NCBI GenBank assembly: GCA_019752115.1
Contig: JAIEMN010000023.1
Span: forward strand, 62,001 to 126,000
Source: Gemmatimonadaceae bacterium
GTDB taxonomy: Bacteria > Gemmatimonadota > Gemmatimonadetes > Gemmatimonadales > Gemmatimonadaceae
Reading direction: 5' to 3'
DNA: 64,000 nt
How positions within the stretch are numbered: position 1 is the stretch's first letter; every line of letters starts with the position of its first letter. Below the pieces are notes generated by a model. The model was not told the DNA's origin. It saw only the letters and a program-made list of their open reading frames with translations, and made no database searches. Positions 9,506 to 18,316 of the stretch are shown one piece after another. The translations under genes and the position numbers were made by a program.

Positions 9506-10848
9506 GCGCGGCCGGCCGCCGTGCGCTGGCGATTCCAGTACGCGTACACCGGGAGCCCCAGCGCCAGCAGGATGGCGCCGCGCAGCGCATTGCCCGGATT
9601 GGAGACGATCGAGCCAATCACCACGTAGATCGCGGCCGCCACGAAGATGGCCGTACTCACCGGGTGGAGCCACGCCTTCACCGAGGGCTGCTGGCCGGCG
9701 CCATCGCGCGCGCGAAGCACAAAGAGCGACGCCGCCGTGGAGCCAAAGAAGATCCAGTCCGCAAACACCACATAGTCCAGCAGCTGGCCATACGTGCCGG
9801 TGAGGAGCAACGCCAGCGCAACCGCGCCCTGCGCGAGCAGCGCCGCCACCGGCGTCTGCGCGCGGGGGTGCAACGTGGCCATGCTGCGGAAGAAGAGCCC
9901 GTCGGCCGCCATGGCCTGGTACACGCGCGCCGACATGAGAATGACCATCCCCAGAAAGCCCACGGTGGATGTCACGATGCCCGCCGTGATGAGCGTGCGA
10001 CCGGTCGCACCGAGATACACGAACATCGTGTCGGCGGCCGGCGCGCGGCTGGCGGCGAGCCCGTCGAGCCCCAGCGCGCGCAAGTACGCGAGATTCACCA
10101 GCAGGTACGTCGCCGCCACGATCAGCACGCCCAGAATGAGGGCGCGTGGCAGCGTGCGGGCCGGGTCGATCAGTTCCTCGGCCACGGCGTTCGTCTGCTG
10201 CCATCCCCCGAAGGAGAAGAGCACGGGGACGAGCGCGGCGCCCATCGCCACGACCGTGGCCCACGCGCCGGCCGGGGGCTGCGGGACGGCTGCCGGGTCG
10301 ATCACCACCGGCGAGGGGTGTTGCGGCGTGAAGGAGAGGGCGGCCACGACGAGCACCGCGATCGCGGCCAGCTTGAGCACCGTGAGCACATTGCCGGTGG
10401 TGGCCCCGATGCGCACGCCGAGCACGTTGAGCAGGGTGAGCACCGCGATGAGCGTGATCGCGATGGGGCGACCGGCGCCCGCGCCCAGCCCGAGGAGGTC
10501 GGCGAGATAGTTGGCGCCGGTCATGGCCACGGCCGCGATGGCGCCGGTGGCCATGATCAGGAACAGCGCCCACCCGTACAGGAAGGCGGGGAGGGTGCCG
10601 TAGGCGTCACGCAGGTACACGTAGGTGCCGCCGGCCTGCGGGCGGCGCGCCCCCAGCTCGGCGTACACAAAGCCGCCGATGATGGCCACGAGGGCGCCAA
10701 GCCCCCACGCCCCGAGGGTGAGCGGGGCGGTGCCGACCCGCTGGGCCACCACGGCCGGCGACAGGAAAATGCCCGCCCCGATGATGCCACCGACGACCAG
10801 CATGGTGCCTGAAAACGTGCCGAGCTTGGCGGCGTAGTGAACGGACAT
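9502..10848 (-). CDS. APC-family amino acid/polyamine permease
   Basis: The 448-residue protein is very hydrophobic with about 12 predicted membrane helices. The first helix carries the APC substrate motif GGIIGAGIF, followed by FVYAELGARRPQAGGTYVYL, as in LAT/YfnA-like amino acid transporters. It would catalyse amino acid uptake or exchange across the inner membrane; specificity cannot be read. I chose the ATG at 10848. A TTG at 10857 would add three residues. It is divergent from the M16 peptidase operon across about 90 bp and overlaps the MOSC gene by 4 bp. Confidence 0.88.
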   Translation of the reverse strand: MSVHYAAKLGTFSGTMLVVGGIIGAGIFLSPAVVAQRVGTAPLTLGAWGLGALVAIIGGFVYAELGARRPQAGGTYVYLRDAYGTLPAFLYGWALFLIMATGAIAAVAMTGANYLADLLGLGAGAGRPIAITLIAVLTLLNVLGVRIGATTGNVLTVLKLAAIAVLVVAALSFTPQHPSPVVIDPAAVPQPPAGAWATVVAMGAALVPVLFSFGGWQQTNAVAEELIDPARTLPRALILGVLIVAATYLLVNLAYLRALGLDGLAASRAPAADTMFVYLGATGRTLITAGIVTSTVGFLGMVILMSARVYQAMAADGLFFRSMATLHPRAQTPVAALLAQGAVALALLLTGTYGQLLDYVVFADWIFFGSTAASLFVLRARDGAGQQPSVKAWLHPVSTAIFVAAAIYVVIGSIVSNPGNALRGAILLALGLPVYAYWNRQRTAAGRA

Positions 10849-10938
10849 GGGGCCCAAAGTGTCCCATGTACATTTCAGGCGCTACCAGCGGTTTCAGTCG
10901 CCGGTGGCTCCAGCCCGTCCCACTTCTTCCGTTTCCCA

Positions 10939-12363
10939 ATGTCCGTCGACCTGATCCGTCGTCCTGCCCAGCGCCCGCGCCGCCCGCTGGGGCGCGCCGT
11001 CGGCCATACCCTGCTGGCGATCGCGTTGGCCGTGCGCCCCCTCGCGCTGGTCGCGCAGAAAGCGCCGAGCATTCCCCACGAGAAGTACACCCTGCCCAAC
11101 GGCCTCGAGGTCATTCTGCATGTGGATCGCTCGGTCCCGATCGTGGCCGTCGAGCAGTTCTACAAGGTGGGCTCGGGCGACGAGAAGAAGGGGCGGACCG
11201 GCTTCGCCCATCTGTTCGAACACGTGATGTTCATGGGGTCGCAGAACGTGCCTGTCGGCAAGTTCGACGAATGGCTCGAGGCCGCGGGCGCGAGCAACAA
11301 CGGCTCGACCACCGAAGACCGCACCAACTACTACGAGACCGGCCCATCGAATGCCCTGCCCCTCATGCTCTGGCTCGATGCCGATCGCATGGGGTGGCTG
11401 CTCCCCACGATGGATCAGGCCAAGCTCGACCTGCAGCGCGACGTCGTGAAGAACGAACGCCGCCAGAGCTACGACAACGTCCCGTACGGGCGCGCCTTCG
11501 AAACGCTGCTGCCGGTGATGTTCCCCGCCGATCACCCGTACTCGTGGCCGGTGATCGGGTCGATGTCCGATCTGAGCGCCGCCGCGCTCGACGATGTGAA
11601 GGACTTCTTCCGCCGCTACTACGCGCCCAACAACGCCACCATCACCATCGCCGGTGACTTCAACCCCGATTCGGCCAAGGCGTGGGTATCGAAGTACTTC
11701 AGCCGGATTCCGCGCGTCGAGGCGCCGGTGCGCCCCACGGTGCCGGCGGTGCGCCTCACGAAGGACACGGTGCTGGTGATGGAGGACCGCGTGCAGCTGC
11801 CGCGCGTGTACTATGCGTGGCACGGCGTGAAGGCCTTTTCGAAGGATGATGCGGCGCTCGAGGCCCTTGGGGAGATTCTCGCCAACGGCAAGAGCTCGCG
11901 CCTGTACAAGACGCTCGTGTACGAAAAGCAGATCGCGGCGAGTGTGAACTACGGCAACCAGTCGAACAAGCTGGACGGCCTGCTGCTGCTGAGCGCCACC
12001 GCCAAGCCCAATGTGCATCCGCGGGAGCTCGATGCGGAGATCGCGAAGACCATTCGCGACATTGCCACCAACGGCATCACCGATCGGGAGCTGACGCGCG
12101 TCAAGAACGGCGTGCGGGCGTCGATGCTCGATCGCCTGTCCAGTGTGCTCGGCAAGGCGTCGCAGCTCAGCTACTACAACTACTTCACCGGCACGCCGGA
12201 TTACATGGCCCAGGACCTCGCGCGCTACGAGGCGCTCACCGCGGCCGACATTCAGCGCGCGGCCCAGCAGTACCTCGTGCAGCAGCCCAAGATCGTGCTC
12301 ACCGTTGTGCCCGAGGGGAAGAAGGACCTCGCGCTCACCACGCCCGCCGGAGGGGCCAAGTAA
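10939..12363 (+). CDS. Zinc peptidase M16 family, catalytic subunit
   Basis: The 474-residue protein has an N-terminal signal-like segment (about 1-35) and two M16 domains. The inverted zinc motif is HLFEHVMF (HxxEH), with the downstream Glu in NERRQSYD, so it should be an active pitrilysin/MPP-like metallopeptidase, probably periplasmic. Such proteins cleave short peptides in a clamshell chamber formed with a partner. The ATG at 10939 gives the signal peptide. Its TAA overlaps the ATG of the second M16 gene, matching the usual active-plus-inactive pair. Confidence 0.92.
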   Translation: MSVDLIRRPAQRPRRPLGRAVGHTLLAIALAVRPLALVAQKAPSIPHEKYTLPNGLEVILHVDRSVPIVAVEQFYKVGSGDEKKGRTGFAHLFEHVMFMGSQNVPVGKFDEWLEAAGASNNGSTTEDRTNYYETGPSNALPLMLWLDADRMGWLLPTMDQAKLDLQRDVVKNERRQSYDNVPYGRAFETLLPVMFPADHPYSWPVIGSMSDLSAAALDDVKDFFRRYYAPNNATITIAGDFNPDSAKAWVSKYFSRIPRVEAPVRPTVPAVRLTKDTVLVMEDRVQLPRVYYAWHGVKAFSKDDAALEALGEILANGKSSRLYKTLVYEKQIAASVNYGNQSNKLDGLLLLSATAKPNVHPRELDAEIAKTIRDIATNGITDRELTRVKNGVRASMLDRLSSVLGKASQLSYYNYFTGTPDYMAQDLARYEALTAADIQRAAQQYLVQQPKIVLTVVPEGKKDLALTTPAGGAK

Positions 12364-13826
12364 TGACGCGTTCCCAGATCCTCCGCTCGTTCGCGATCGG
12401 CACGATGGTCAGCGCGCCGGTGGCGCTCGCGGCGCAGGCCACCGTGCAGGCGGCGAGCACGACGCCGCCCAAGCTGGCGGCCCCCAAGGCGCTCACGTTG
12501 CCCAAGGCCATGGAGCACACGCTCCCCAACGGGCTCAAGCTGGTGTTCGTGGAGCAGCACGAGATTCCGGTGGTCGATGCGCAGCTCGTGATCCGCACCG
12601 GCTCGGAAGCGGACCCCAAGGGCAAGGAAGGCGTGGCCACGCTGACCGCCGACCTGCTCGACGAAGGAGCCGGGTCGCGTGATGCCTTGGGCCTCGCCGA
12701 CCAGATCGGCTATCTCGCGATTGGCCTCGGGACCACCGCCGGTTTCGAGCAGAGCCAGGTATTCCTCCACGCGGCGCGCGCCACGCTCGACAGCGGCATG
12801 GCGCTGATGGCCGACGTGGTCCTGCGGCCCACCTTCCCGGAGAAGGAGTTCACGCGACTCCGCGACCAGTGGCGCACCTCGCTGCTGCAGGAGCAGGATC
12901 GCGGTCCGGCGCTCGCCGACCGCGCCTTCGCCGCCCTGCTCTACACCGAGCAGCATCCGTACGGCCGCAGCACGCGCGGCACGACCGAGTCGGCGCAGGC
13001 CGTCGCGCTCGACGATGCCAAGGCCTTCTGGAAGGCGTGGTACCGCCCGAACAACGCCACGCTGGTGATTGTGGGCGATCTCTCGTTTGCGGAGGCACAG
13101 GCGCTCGCAACGCGCGCCTTCGGCAGCTGGCAGCAGGCGCCGTTGCCGCCCCGCCCGGTGTATGCGTCGAACAAGATGGCTCCCAAGCCCACGACCATCT
13201 ACATCGTGGACAAGCCCAAGGCCGCGCAGAGCTCGTTCCGCGTGGGGGCGATCGGGGTGGCGCGCAGCACCCCCGACTACTTCCCGCTCACCGTGCTCAA
13301 CACCGCGCTCGGTGGCTCGTTCACGGCGCGCCTCAACAACACGTTGCGGGAAAAGAAGGGCTATACCTACGGGGCGAGCTCGCGCTTCACCATGCGACGT
13401 GAAGCCGGCCCGTTCGTGGCGAGCTCCGAAGTCGTCTCGGCCAAGACCGACTCAGCGATGATCGAGTTCATGAACGAACTCAAGGCCATTCGGAAGCCGC
13501 TGCCGGCGACGGAGCTGGCCAAGACCAAGCGGTACCTGCAGCTCGGGTACGCCGATCGGTTCGAGAGCACGGGCGACATTGCCAACCAGATTGCCTCGCT
13601 CATTCCGTACGGCCTGCCGCTCAGCACGCTCACGGCGTTCAACGGTGGCATCGGCAACGTCACCGCGGCGGACGTGCAGCGGGTGGCGAACAAGTATCTC
13701 GATCCCGATCACCTCACGATCGTCATTGCCGGTGACCGGGCGAGCATCGAAGCGGGTCTCAAGGCCACGAAGATCGCGCCGGTGGAAGTGCGCGATGCCC
13801 GTGGGCGTCCGGTGATCACGCCGTGA
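12363..13826 (+). CDS. M16 peptidase-like protein, non-catalytic partner
   Basis: The 487-residue protein has a signal peptide (about 1-22) and the M16 fold: TLPNGLKLVFVEQHEIPVV, then the later RPNNATLVIVGD and RLNNTLREKKGYTY blocks. At the catalytic position it has LTADLLDEGAG in place of HxxEH, so zinc hydrolysis is not expected. In bacterial M16 pairs this subunit supplies Arg/Tyr residues and completes the chamber. The start ATG overlaps the previous stop, and the next gene's GTG overlaps its own stop. This indicates one translationally coupled operon with the catalytic M16 and the rhodanese. Confidence 0.9.
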   Translation: MTRSQILRSFAIGTMVSAPVALAAQATVQAASTTPPKLAAPKALTLPKAMEHTLPNGLKLVFVEQHEIPVVDAQLVIRTGSEADPKGKEGVATLTADLLDEGAGSRDALGLADQIGYLAIGLGTTAGFEQSQVFLHAARATLDSGMALMADVVLRPTFPEKEFTRLRDQWRTSLLQEQDRGPALADRAFAALLYTEQHPYGRSTRGTTESAQAVALDDAKAFWKAWYRPNNATLVIVGDLSFAEAQALATRAFGSWQQAPLPPRPVYASNKMAPKPTTIYIVDKPKAAQSSFRVGAIGVARSTPDYFPLTVLNTALGGSFTARLNNTLREKKGYTYGASSRFTMRREAGPFVASSEVVSAKTDSAMIEFMNELKAIRKPLPATELAKTKRYLQLGYADRFESTGDIANQIASLIPYGLPLSTLTAFNGGIGNVTAADVQRVANKYLDPDHLTIVIAGDRASIEAGLKATKIAPVEVRDARGRPVITP

Positions 13827-14803
13827 GCGCCGCCATGCCCATGACCCGTCGCGCGATGGTGTGCGCGTCGCTGGCCCTGCTCGGCGCCTGTGCCGGCGGT
13901 ACGAGCGGCACTGGTGCGGCGCCGACGCCGGCGGCGCGGGTCGGTGCGCGCCCGAACGCGCGCGCCGCCAACGCCGCGCCCATGCTGGTGAGCGGCGCGT
14001 GGCTCGCCGAACACCTGAACGACAAGGATGTCGTCGCGCTGCATGTCGGTTCCAAGGCGCAGTACGACAGCGGCCACGTGGCCGGCGCGCGTCATGTGGC
14101 GCTCGATGAGATCTCGCTGCCCACCACGCCAGGCGGCCTCTCGCTGCAGATGGCCGGCGAGGCGCAGCTCAAGGCGTGGGCCGAGAAGAACGGCATTGGC
14201 GACAAGACCCGCATCGTGGTGATCGCGCACGATGCGAACATCCAGTCGGCCACGCGCGTGTTCTTCACGCTGAGTTATCTGGGCGCCGGTGACCGCACGT
14301 CACTGCTCGATGGCGGATTTCTGGGCTGGAAGAGCGACAAGCGGGCCGTGAGCACCGCCGCGCCGGCGCCCGCGGCCGCCGCGACGTTCACGCCGCGCCT
14401 CCGCGCCGATCTCATTGCGTACATCGCCGAGGTCGAGCGCGTCTCGAAGGACGGCTCGCGGGCGCTGGTGGATGCCCGACTGGCCAACTTCTACAACGGT
14501 CAGGGGGGCGGCTATCCGCGTCCGGGGCATATCCCGAATGCGGTGAACATCCCGCTCAACACGGTGAGTGCGGGCGGGTTCGTGAAGCCGGCGGCCGAAC
14601 TCAAGACGCTGTTCGTGAATGCCGGCGTGACCGGCGACAAGCCGGTGATCACGTACTGCCACATCGGGCAGCAGGCCACAGTGCTGTGGTTCGTGGCGAC
14701 TCTGCTGGGGTACGACGCGCGGATGTTTGACGGGTCGTTCCAGGAGTGGAGCGGGCGGGCGGATTTGCCGGTGGTGGGGCCGAAGCCGCCGCCGGGGGGT
14801 TGA
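13823..14803 (+). CDS. Two-domain rhodanese (sulfurtransferase) lipoprotein
   Basis: The 326-residue protein has a lipobox-like SLALLGAC near residue 23, suggesting lipid anchoring, then two rhodanese modules. The first contains ISLPTTPGG and a YDSGHVAGARHV segment but has Asp where the catalytic Cys would be (IAHDAN). The second carries the active loop TYCHIGQQA with Cys at about 279. This matches thiosulfate/3-mercaptopyruvate sulfurtransferases, which move sulfane sulfur to cyanide or thiols. The GTG at 13823 overlaps the M16 partner stop; ATGs at 13835 and 13841 are alternatives. It ends the M16 operon. Confidence 0.88.
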   Translation: MSAAMPMTRRAMVCASLALLGACAGGTSGTGAAPTPAARVGARPNARAANAAPMLVSGAWLAEHLNDKDVVALHVGSKAQYDSGHVAGARHVALDEISLPTTPGGLSLQMAGEAQLKAWAEKNGIGDKTRIVVIAHDANIQSATRVFFTLSYLGAGDRTSLLDGGFLGWKSDKRAVSTAAPAPAAAATFTPRLRADLIAYIAEVERVSKDGSRALVDARLANFYNGQGGGYPRPGHIPNAVNIPLNTVSAGGFVKPAAELKTLFVNAGVTGDKPVITYCHIGQQATVLWFVATLLGYDARMFDGSFQEWSGRADLPVVGPKPPPGG

Positions 14804-14811
14804 TGGCGGGG

Positions 14812-14854
14812 ACGGCGGAAGCCTGAACGGCGGAAGCTGAACGGCGGAAGCTGG
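14812..14854. repeat. Three tandem copies of a 14-15-bp unit
   Basis: The unit ACGGCGGAAGCTGA is repeated three times with small changes (14812-14826, 14827-14840, 14841-14854) directly after the rhodanese stop codon. A related AACGGCGGGC forms the left arm of the following hairpin. No reading frame is implied. Confidence 0.8.
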
Positions 14855-14870
14855 ACGACGAGGAACTACG

Positions 14871-14905
14871 AACGGCGGGCTCGCTTAACGCGGGGCCCGC
14901 CGTTT
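14871..14905 (+). terminator. Terminator-like hairpin after the rhodanese gene
   Basis: AACGGCGGGC (14871-14880) pairs perfectly with GCCCGCCGTT (14895-14904) around a 14-nt loop, followed by a weak T-rich stretch (TCGTCTATT). It separates the M16/rhodanese operon from the next gene. Confidence 0.55.
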
Positions 14906-14918
14906 CGTCTATTGGGGC

Positions 14919-16094
14919 ATGATTGCCATTTCCACTCTCTTTGCGCTGCTGCTGCAGGTGCCGGACTCGGCGGCGTTTGCGCGGGCGGCGAACTATGCGG
15001 CGTCCACCGATGGGCAGGCCGTCCTCGTGATGCATCGGGGGCGCACTGTGTACGAGACCTACATGGCCGGCGGGAGCGCGTCGAAGCGCTCCGGGCTCGC
15101 CAGTGGAAGCAAGAGCTTTGTCGGCGTCGCCGCGCTCGCGGCGGTGGCTGATGGGAAGCTCAATCTGGATCGGCCGGTCGGCGACTATCTCCCCGAATGG
15201 CGGAACGATCCGGCGAAGCAGCGCATCACCGTGCGGCAGGTGCTCTCGCTCGAAAGCGGGATGCAGAGCGGCAACCCCGGCACAGGGTGCGGCGGCCCGG
15301 GCAAGACGTGGACTGATGCGATCAACGCGGGCACGTTTGCCGCGCCGGGGGAACAGTTCCGCTATGGCCCGTATCCGTTCATCGTGGGCGGCGCGGTGAT
15401 CGAGAAGGTCACCGGTGAGCGCTTTGAGGACTACCTCGAGCGGCGCATTCTCAAGCCGCTCGGAATCCGTGTGGACTGGGTGCTCAAGTGCGGCGACGGC
15501 AAGCCGCAGCTGGCGGGTGGCGCCAGCACGACGGCGCGCGACTGGGCGGTGTTCGGCGAGTTCGTCCGGCGCGATGGCGAGTACAACGGACGCCGTATCC
15601 TCCCGCCAGGACTGGTGCGCGAGCTCTATCAGCCATCGGGCGCCAATCCGAACTACGGCATGAGCTGGTGGCTCGTGGGGGCGGCGCTGCAACGCAATCC
15701 GGCCATGGGCATTGAGCAGGCCGATGGCGGCGGAATCGGAGGTGGCCGCATGGGCGGGGCCGGTGGAAAAGGCCGCGCCGGTGGCCGCGCGGGTGGCCTC
15801 GGCGGCCGCCTCGGGGCGTTACGGCGCGCCCGGGCAGCCCGCCGTGGCGGCGGCGGTGGCGGCGAGGAGGGCAGCCGCATTGGCACCGGGCCGGGCGCGC
15901 CAATGCCCGCGTGGATGCCCGCGGACCTCTTCATGGCCGCCGGGATGGGCAAGCAGCGCCTCTACGTGATCCCCTCGATGGAGCTGATCGTGGTGCGGAT
16001 GGGGCCCATCACGGGCGGGCGGCAGTTCACCGATCTCGCGTTCCTCGAGGCCCTCCTCGGGCCGCGGGTTGGAGGGGCGTCCCGGCTCCGGTAA
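14919..16094 (+). CDS. Serine hydrolase, beta-lactamase class C/esterase fold
   Basis: The 391-residue protein has the SxxK nucleophile motif SGSK (62-65) and a Tyr region FRYGPYPF in the place of the YxN motif. These mark the penicillin-binding/class C beta-lactamase/EstB group. Family members hydrolyse esters, D-amino peptides or beta-lactams; the substrate here is unknown. The N-terminus is only weakly signal-like (MIAISTLFALLLQV). A Gly/Arg/Ala-rich low-complexity insert of about 50 residues (roughly 268-318) interrupts the C-terminal half before the last conserved strands (KQRLYVIPSMELIVVRMG). The gene stands alone between two hairpins. Confidence 0.82.
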   Translation: MIAISTLFALLLQVPDSAAFARAANYAASTDGQAVLVMHRGRTVYETYMAGGSASKRSGLASGSKSFVGVAALAAVADGKLNLDRPVGDYLPEWRNDPAKQRITVRQVLSLESGMQSGNPGTGCGGPGKTWTDAINAGTFAAPGEQFRYGPYPFIVGGAVIEKVTGERFEDYLERRILKPLGIRVDWVLKCGDGKPQLAGGASTTARDWAVFGEFVRRDGEYNGRRILPPGLVRELYQPSGANPNYGMSWWLVGAALQRNPAMGIEQADGGGIGGGRMGGAGGKGRAGGRAGGLGGRLGALRRARAARRGGGGGGEEGSRIGTGPGAPMPAWMPADLFMAAGMGKQRLYVIPSMELIVVRMGPITGGRQFTDLAFLEALLGPRVGGASRLR

Positions 16095-16108
16095 CTTGGG
16101 GGACGCGC

Positions 16109-16139
16109 GGGGGCGTTTTCGCACCGGGAAGACGCCCCC
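16109..16139 (+). terminator. Strong hairpin between the hydrolase gene and purE
   Basis: A 12-bp stem (16109-16120 with 16128-16139, one G-U wobble) closes a 7-nt loop. No T-run follows, and purE starts 21 bp later. It could be a terminator for the hydrolase gene or an attenuating structure in the purE leader. Confidence 0.45.
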
Positions 16140-16160
16140 GAACCCTCATCCGGAGCTGCT

Positions 16161-16697
16161 GTGCCCGACGCCCCCGATGCACTCGCCACCGCCACGACGC
16201 CTCTCGTTGGCGTCGTGATGGGCAGTGCGAGCGACTATGACACGCTGGCGCCGGCGTGCGAAATCCTCGCCGAACTCGAGATCCCGTACGAAGCGCGGGT
16301 CGTCTCGGCGCATCGCACGCCGGACTGGCTCTTTGAATACGCCGAGCAGGCGCATGGCCGCGGCATCCGCGCCATCATCGCCGGCGCCGGCGGGGCGGCG
16401 CATCTGCCGGGCATGCTCGCCGCCAAGACGCTGGTGCCGATCCTCGGTGTGCCGGTGGTGGCCACCGCGCTGAACGGGCTCGATGCCCTGCTCTCCATCG
16501 TGCAGATGCCGGCCGGTGTGCCGGTCGCCACCTTCGCGGTGGGCAAGCCGGGCGCCTCCAATGCGGCGCTCTATGCGGCGCAGATGCTCGCGGCGCACGA
16601 TCCGGCGCTGCACGAGCGCCTCACCAACCGCCGCCGCGTGAAGGCCGCCGAAGCGCTCGCCCGCCCGCTGCCGGCGCCCAACGCCATTCAGCCGTGA
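16161..16697 (+). CDS. purE: N5-carboxyaminoimidazole ribonucleotide mutase
   Basis: PurE moves the carboxyl group of N5-CAIR to make CAIR in purine synthesis. The 178 residues carry the class I motifs MGSASDYDT (phosphate binding), VSAHRTP (catalytic His) and AGAGGAAHLPGMLA. The GTG at 16161 leaves a 14-residue extension before the conserved VGVVMGSASD strand. It overlaps purK by 4 bp (GTGA), and the two enzymes act in consecutive steps, as in most bacteria with the N5-CAIR route. Confidence 0.97.
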   Translation: MPDAPDALATATTPLVGVVMGSASDYDTLAPACEILAELEIPYEARVVSAHRTPDWLFEYAEQAHGRGIRAIIAGAGGAAHLPGMLAAKTLVPILGVPVVATALNGLDALLSIVQMPAGVPVATFAVGKPGASNAALYAAQMLAAHDPALHERLTNRRRVKAAEALARPLPAPNAIQP

Positions 16698-17917
16698 GTG
16701 ACGGCGTGACACCACGCACCACCCATACGCCAGGCCTCATCGGACCGGGCGCGACGATTGGCTTTCTGGGCGGTGGCCAGCTGGGGCGCATGACGGCCTA
16801 CGCCGCGCGCTCGATGGGCTACGACATTCAGGTACTCGATCCGGAGGCGCAGTGCGCGAGCCGACCGGTCGCCTCGCGCACCATCACCGCCAAGTTCAGC
16901 GATGTGGAGGCCGCCATTGCGCTGGCCTCCGAATGCGATGTGGTGACGCTCGAGATCGAGCAGATCCATCCGGACGTGCTCGATGCGGTGGCCGCCCGCG
17001 TGCCGCTGCGACCGGGGCGCGATGCCGTCTACGTCATTCAGGACCGCATCCGCCAGAAGCAGTGGCTCGCGCGCGAAGGATTCCCGTTGGGCGCGTTCGT
17101 GGCGGCTGAGAGCGCCGACGATGTGGCCGACGCGGTGCGCACGCACGGCCGGTGCATCGCCAAGAGCACGCACGGTGGCTACGACGGCCGCGGCCAGGTG
17201 CGGCTGCGTGAGCCGGAGCAGGCCGCCGAGGCCTGGGAGGCGCTGGGCGGGCGCACGTGCCTCGTCGAGAAGATGGTGGACATCGCCTTCGAGATCTCGG
17301 TCCTCGTGGCGCGCCGCCCCGGTGGCGAGGTCGTGGTGTATCCGCCGAGTCGCAATCACCACACGAACGGCATCCTCACGTGGGCCGTGATTCCGGCGGT
17401 GATCTCCGACGACCTCACGACCAAGGCGCAGGCGCTGGCGCGCGGGATCGCCGAGCGCATTGGCATTGTGGGACTGCTGGCCGTGGAGTGCTTCGTCACG
17501 ACAAGCGGTGAGCTGCTCGTGAACGAGCTCGCGCCGCGGCCGCACAATACGTATCACCACAGCGAGCGGGGCGTGGGCACGAGCCAGTTCGAGCAGCTGG
17601 TGCGCGCGATCTGCGATCTGCCGCTGGGTGACGCGCAGGTGTACGCCCCGTCGGCCATTGTGAACGTGCTGGGCGATGTGTGGGTGCAGGATGGCGCGCC
17701 ACAGGTCACCGCGGCCCTCGAGGTGCCGGGCTCGCGCCTGCATCTGTATGGCAAGGCCGGGGCGCGCGCCGGTCGCAAGATGGGCCACCTCTCGGCCGTT
17801 GGGGCAACGTCGCAGGAAGCCCTTGGCCGCGTGCTGGAGAGCTATCGCCGCCTGTCGCCCGGTACCGTGAACAGCTTTGACGTGCACGAACCCGTGCTCG
17901 CCAGTCTCACCCGTTAA
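16694..17917 (+). CDS. purK: N5-carboxyaminoimidazole ribonucleotide synthase
   Basis: PurK is an ATP-grasp enzyme that makes N5-CAIR from AIR, bicarbonate and ATP. The 407 residues show IGFLGGGQLGRMTAYAA at the N-terminus, the ATP-binding KSTHGGYDGRGQV region and the metal-binding ELAPRPHNTYHHS motif. The GTG start at 16694 overlaps the purE stop, giving coupled translation. The downstream membrane-protein gene begins 6 bp after its stop, so the operon probably continues. Confidence 0.97.
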   Translation: MSDGVTPRTTHTPGLIGPGATIGFLGGGQLGRMTAYAARSMGYDIQVLDPEAQCASRPVASRTITAKFSDVEAAIALASECDVVTLEIEQIHPDVLDAVAARVPLRPGRDAVYVIQDRIRQKQWLAREGFPLGAFVAAESADDVADAVRTHGRCIAKSTHGGYDGRGQVRLREPEQAAEAWEALGGRTCLVEKMVDIAFEISVLVARRPGGEVVVYPPSRNHHTNGILTWAVIPAVISDDLTTKAQALARGIAERIGIVGLLAVECFVTTSGELLVNELAPRPHNTYHHSERGVGTSQFEQLVRAICDLPLGDAQVYAPSAIVNVLGDVWVQDGAPQVTAALEVPGSRLHLYGKAGARAGRKMGHLSAVGATSQEALGRVLESYRRLSPGTVNSFDVHEPVLASLTR

Positions 17918-17922
17918 TCCGC

Positions 17923-18300
17923 ATGTTTCCACGCGATTTCTACGAAGTGGTCCATCTGATTGGCATTGCCATGCTGTTCGTCGCCATTGGTGGCGTGACG
18001 GTGCATGCCGCCAACGGCGGCACGAAGGCCAGCAGCGACACCCGCAAGCTCGTGACGAGCGTGCATGGCGTGGGTGCCCTGCTCATTCTCGTGGGTGGCT
18101 TTGGCATGCTGGCGCGCATCGGCTTTCAGCACGGCGGCAACTTCCCCGGCTGGCTCTGGACCAAGCTCATCATCTGGGTGATCCTGAGCGGAGTGGTGCT
18201 GCTCCCGTACCGGCGGCCCGCACTCGCGCGTCCGTTGTTTGTGGGGCTGCCGCTCCTGGCCGGCGTGGCCGTCTACATGGCGCTCTACAAGCCCTTCTGA
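17923..18300 (+). CDS. Small integral membrane protein, about four helices
   Basis: The 125-residue protein has four predicted membrane helices (roughly 8-28, 45-64, 72-92, 100-120) with short polar loops, His residues at the first helix (VVHLIG) and after the second (FQHGG). I do not recognise a named family with confidence; SirB-like or DUF-type quinol or haem-associated membrane proteins are possible. It sits between purK (6 bp) and ackA (16 bp), so it is likely co-transcribed with both. Confidence 0.75.
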   Translation: MFPRDFYEVVHLIGIAMLFVAIGGVTVHAANGGTKASSDTRKLVTSVHGVGALLILVGGFGMLARIGFQHGGNFPGWLWTKLIIWVILSGVVLLPYRRPALARPLFVGLPLLAGVAVYMALYKPF

Positions 18301-18316
18301 CGCCACCCGCGATCCT

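Noticed and set aside
16688-17932. Minus-strand open frame opposite purK
   Set aside because: Shadow frame; purK is unambiguous on the plus strand and the reverse translation shows no family pattern.
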